A stretch of 64,000 bases of DNA from Sipunculus nudus (taxonomy: Eukaryota > Annelida > Sipuncula > Golfingiida > Sipunculidae). Within the stretch, counting starts at the first letter, position 1, and every line of letters starts with the position of its first letter. The notes beneath the pieces are model-generated. The model was not told where the DNA came from. It did no database searches and saw only the letters and a program-made list of their open reading frames with translations. The position numbers and the translations under genes were made by a program. Positions 60,950 to 64,000 of this stretch are shown in pieces. The stretch covers positions 25,954,214 through 26,018,213 of the forward strand of contig CM049320.1 in assembly GCA_026874595.1 (NCBI GenBank). Reading direction: 5' to 3'.

Positions 60950-63120
60950 CGAGAATCACGCAGCAATTAAACATATACAATTTAGATTTAGAGTGTGCGC
61001 CTTTGTATTGTTTAGGATATATATTATGCGTGTGCTGCACGTGTATCTTTAATGGGGGAGACACATGGTTTTCACAAAAGAGAGTAAAACAGTAAAACCA
61101 ACATTGTAACTTTGTAACAATACGTCTTTAGGGAGCAGTTTTATGTTTGGAAACGGTTGCAATTTGTACATGACAGTAAACGTGAAATGTACCAATTATT
61201 TTCCGGAATTAACAATAGCGTATGAGAAATTGTTTTATATTTATTCGTCATAAGGGCCATTTAAAGTCTGAGGTGTACTTAAATTCGTGTGACAACATGC
61301 GAGTCAACACATGCTGCTTTTGAATAATCTTCTGGCAAGCTGTTTTTTTAATATAAAGAACTTTGGCGTTTTTATTTCCTTTAGTAAAAGATTTCCTCAC
61401 GAATGATGACAGAACCTTACCATACAAAGTTTATATCACTACTTCCAAAAGGTTGCCGATTCTCTGAATCCCATTAAGTTCCAAATATATCTGCATGGTA
61501 TGTATGAAATTGACATTATGTGAAAACATACGATAATGTTGAAAAAAGGTTCGATGTTTGTTTTACTTGGCCTATTCACAAACCAGGTGTATAAAATCTA
61601 CATGCAGAATATTTTTCCCAATTAAATGTTTTCTGCCAATATATTGTTCTAAACCCGTTCGCTTGCTCCTGTACGAAAGTGGAAAAGATATTCACCGGAC
61701 CGAATCAGCCCGCACGTCACCTTGATTTTCCAAGCTTCTAACCAATGTTTGTCGTCGTTTCTTTTACACTGCTTCTTCGCGGGAATTGTCGTGAGTATTG
61801 TCAAACCATATATACGCTGGCTTTTATGGTAAACTGTGACTGTATTCACTCATTAAGAGAACCATTATATATTATAAAACAGGTGGACATAATGAGGATG
61901 GCTTTGCTTGCTAGGAAAATCTGTACTCATCAGAGATTAACTAAGAGGAGAGATGATACACATACTATTGGGGTGTTTATGGACTTTTCGGTGGCACATT
62001 GACATTGTAAATTTCCTTGGTTCTTGAATTTATATTTTAAAATGGTAAGCTAAATGTGGGACGCTGTTTTCATGAAAGAGAAACAATCATAAAATGACAA
62101 AACATAAATACAGGGGTTCCGACGCCTCTTTCCCAGACAAAAAAAAAACAATATTTAACAACGTATATAAAGGGTTTCCGCAGGGCCTTAAAATAGGGGC
62201 TTGCCTTATTAGGTGGCCGTGTCAAAATATCATTATTTAAAAATAAAATGCTGCCTTAAATTGTGGCCGGTTTTGTTCAGAGGCCAGGTAGTTGAGTAAT
62301 GTCCTTGTCTGCCTTGAGAGGTCTCTTTCTCGCTTTTATGTGAAAGCATTTGCGGGGCAAACCTGGAATTTTTTTAAAGAATATCTACATGTTAATAAAA
62401 TATTTCAGTGTTGGACTAATTGGCTCTATTAGAACTACACTCTAACCTCTTTCCTTCGCCCCTTTTTTATCCGCCAACCTCGCCTACCGCCTACAAATGA
62501 CAAAGTCCCAATTTCCTCACTACTTATTTACCTCGTTCATTTGCCAGCCTCGCTATCCGCCATCCGCCAGGTGCTTTTTTTTACCCCAATGTGCCACATT
62601 CGTGTCGTTCAGTATCTGATTAACCCGAGTACTTAGTAACCATGGTAAAATCCTGCAAAATCGTTTATCTGACAGATCATTTACGTGAACAAAACCCCTG
62701 TCCCCGAGCTTTTCGGAAAATGACGCTCAACTGTACAACATTTCAGTTAAAAGTTCTTAGATCATTAAAGTAGCAAACGCAGTTACATAAAATACATTTT
62801 TACCTAAAAGGACTTTTGTTTGAAAAAAAATATAACCAATGAGAAAAACGAAATGTTTGGACACAACAGGAGTTACTGCACAGGTATGGACAGGTTTTAT
62901 ACAGCATTACACACCATGTTTTTGTTTAAATGTTATTTCCTATTGTAAATAACATGCTTATTTACACAAAGTGCATGCTTTGAAAGCCTATTAAATTTCA
63001 CAAAGATATTAAGAATATCTTATGTCAATGTGCACACATCTTATTATGTAAAGACGAAGTATTAGGATATCGAAGTTTCAAACATATGTGATAAAATTTT
63101 GTAAATATCTAAGATGTGTA
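60950..63120. other. Intergenic, no gene seen
   Basis: AT-rich with scattered short open frames. A CCGCC-rich patch at about 62465-62575 stands out in base composition but shows no coding pattern. Confidence 0.45.
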
Positions 63121-63137
63121 TAACCAAGGAGTTTACA

Positions 63138-63283
63138 GGGATGGAGTATCAAGTGAGAGTCTGGCCGTGTCGGATGTTGCTGACGGGGGTCATAAAACTC
63201 GCTGCTCTAAGGCACAAAGAGATGCCGCTGATAAGCCAGCGCGAGAGACTCGGCGTGACTTCGGAATTACTGTGACAAGGATG
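63138..63283 (+). CDS. Possible internal exon of unknown gene
   Basis: A G+C-richer open stretch bounded by TTTACAG and ATGA|GTAAGT. In the open frame it reads DGVSSESLAVSDVADGGHKT, then charged residues (KPARETRRDFGITVTRM). The donor is strong; the acceptor lacks a good pyrimidine tract. No family recognised and no partner exon in the remaining 700 bases. Confidence 0.25.
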
Positions 63284-63289
63284 AGTAAG

Positions 63290-64000
63290 TTTCTCCCCAA
63301 TTTTATCTCCGATAGTATTTAATATAAATTTTTAAACAATCATAAGTTTGAACACCATATGTTCATATGTGTGGGAAACGTGTGTGAAGCTGTAGTTGCT
63401 AATGACGCCTTAGCTATAGCTTGGCTGCGGTAAATATGGGCGATAATACGAGAACAACGCCATCAGTAACAGTTGGCTCACTGTTAACCATCAAAATGTA
63501 AGTCATCCGATCATAAGCGTCAAAATTTTTTTTATCGACGGAATACTATAATACATGGCTAATTATTAATATAAGTCAGAAGTGTAGGAACTGATGGAAT
63601 TTTTTATTATTCCGAAGTTATTCAGGGAAAGTAAGGTTTACACTTAACAGTCGTCCGTCATGAATAACGGCAGAAGTCGATCTAGAGTGACCGCATCTAT
63701 CCCAAAATCGATCAAGTGATTCCTCAACACGAGACCTCTCTAGATATATTTGTTGCGCATATTTCTTGACAAAACTAACCATTTGCGCATTCATAATTTC
63801 GGTTAATGTTATTCCAGTGATTTACTGCTCATTTACTGGATATATCGCTCTCCGCTTCAGCGAGCTACAGCGGACCGCAGAAGTAACATCTAGCAGGCTC
63901 GTTTTATCAAAGGCCGTGCCGCCGATGTGCCTGACACCGCGGCACAAAAGGCGAACAATAAAGTTAATGGGCTTATCATGTCTTAATTGCAATTAGCGCA
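63290..64000. other. No gene seen at the window end
   Basis: A final open frame (63766-63996) has no motif, and the window ends before any exon border could be judged. Confidence 0.4.

Overview
This looks like one piece of an AT-rich, intron-rich animal nuclear genome. Coding exons are short, have GT-AG (one GC-AG) borders and sit in kilobases of non-coding DNA full of (TA)n microsatellites, decayed retroelements, tRNA-derived SINE relics and terminal-inverted-repeat elements. The mix of fast-diverging C-type lectin domain (CTLD) genes, a secreted modular protein and this repeat set points to a lophotrochozoan, most likely a bivalve mollusc. That taxonomic call is inference. No operons, CRISPR arrays, rRNA genes or intact tRNA genes were seen.

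Layout. 1-4.4 kb: no convincing gene; SINE relics near 3.3-3.7 kb. 4.4-11.3 kb: a rearranged block. A ~1.15 kb segment occurs twice in direct orientation (about 4421-5563 and 8876-10072). Between them lies one arm (about 5950-8875) of a ~2.9 kb inverted duplication whose partner is 20307-23190. The arm carries an antisense fragment of a CTLD last exon. A second, frameshifted CTLD last exon lies at 11046-11268. 12.5-15.6 kb: a decayed Ty3/gypsy retrotransposon. 17.2-18.3 kb and 24.9-25.8 kb: two relics of one CR1/L2-like LINE. 19.1-20.4 kb: CTLD gene A (two exons seen). 23.4-23.85 kb: a small TIR element. 28.1-28.4 kb: a 25-bp minisatellite. 31.1-34.2 kb: CTLD gene B, complete in three exons. 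38.8-40.15 kb: a 1.3 kb TIR element. 41.3-47.8 kb: an eight-exon gene whose model encodes a secreted protein with two PCSK9-C-terminal-like cysteine modules, a sushi domain, a furin-like site and a C-terminal domain of a different, normally non-secreted type. 54.5-56.0 kb, minus strand: a 1.48 kb last exon of an unrecognised gene with an acidic, probably disordered tail ending in a PDZ-ligand-like TFL. 58.8-59.9 kb: a 278-bp satellite array. 61-64 kb: almost featureless.

The genes do not form a pathway. The CTLD genes, their broken copies and the modular secreted protein are all predicted extracellular recognition-type proteins, as expected of an expanding and decaying immune or adhesion gene neighbourhood. 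The strongest candidates for something undescribed are the eight-exon chimeric gene and the nested direct and inverted duplications that scatter CTLD exon fragments.
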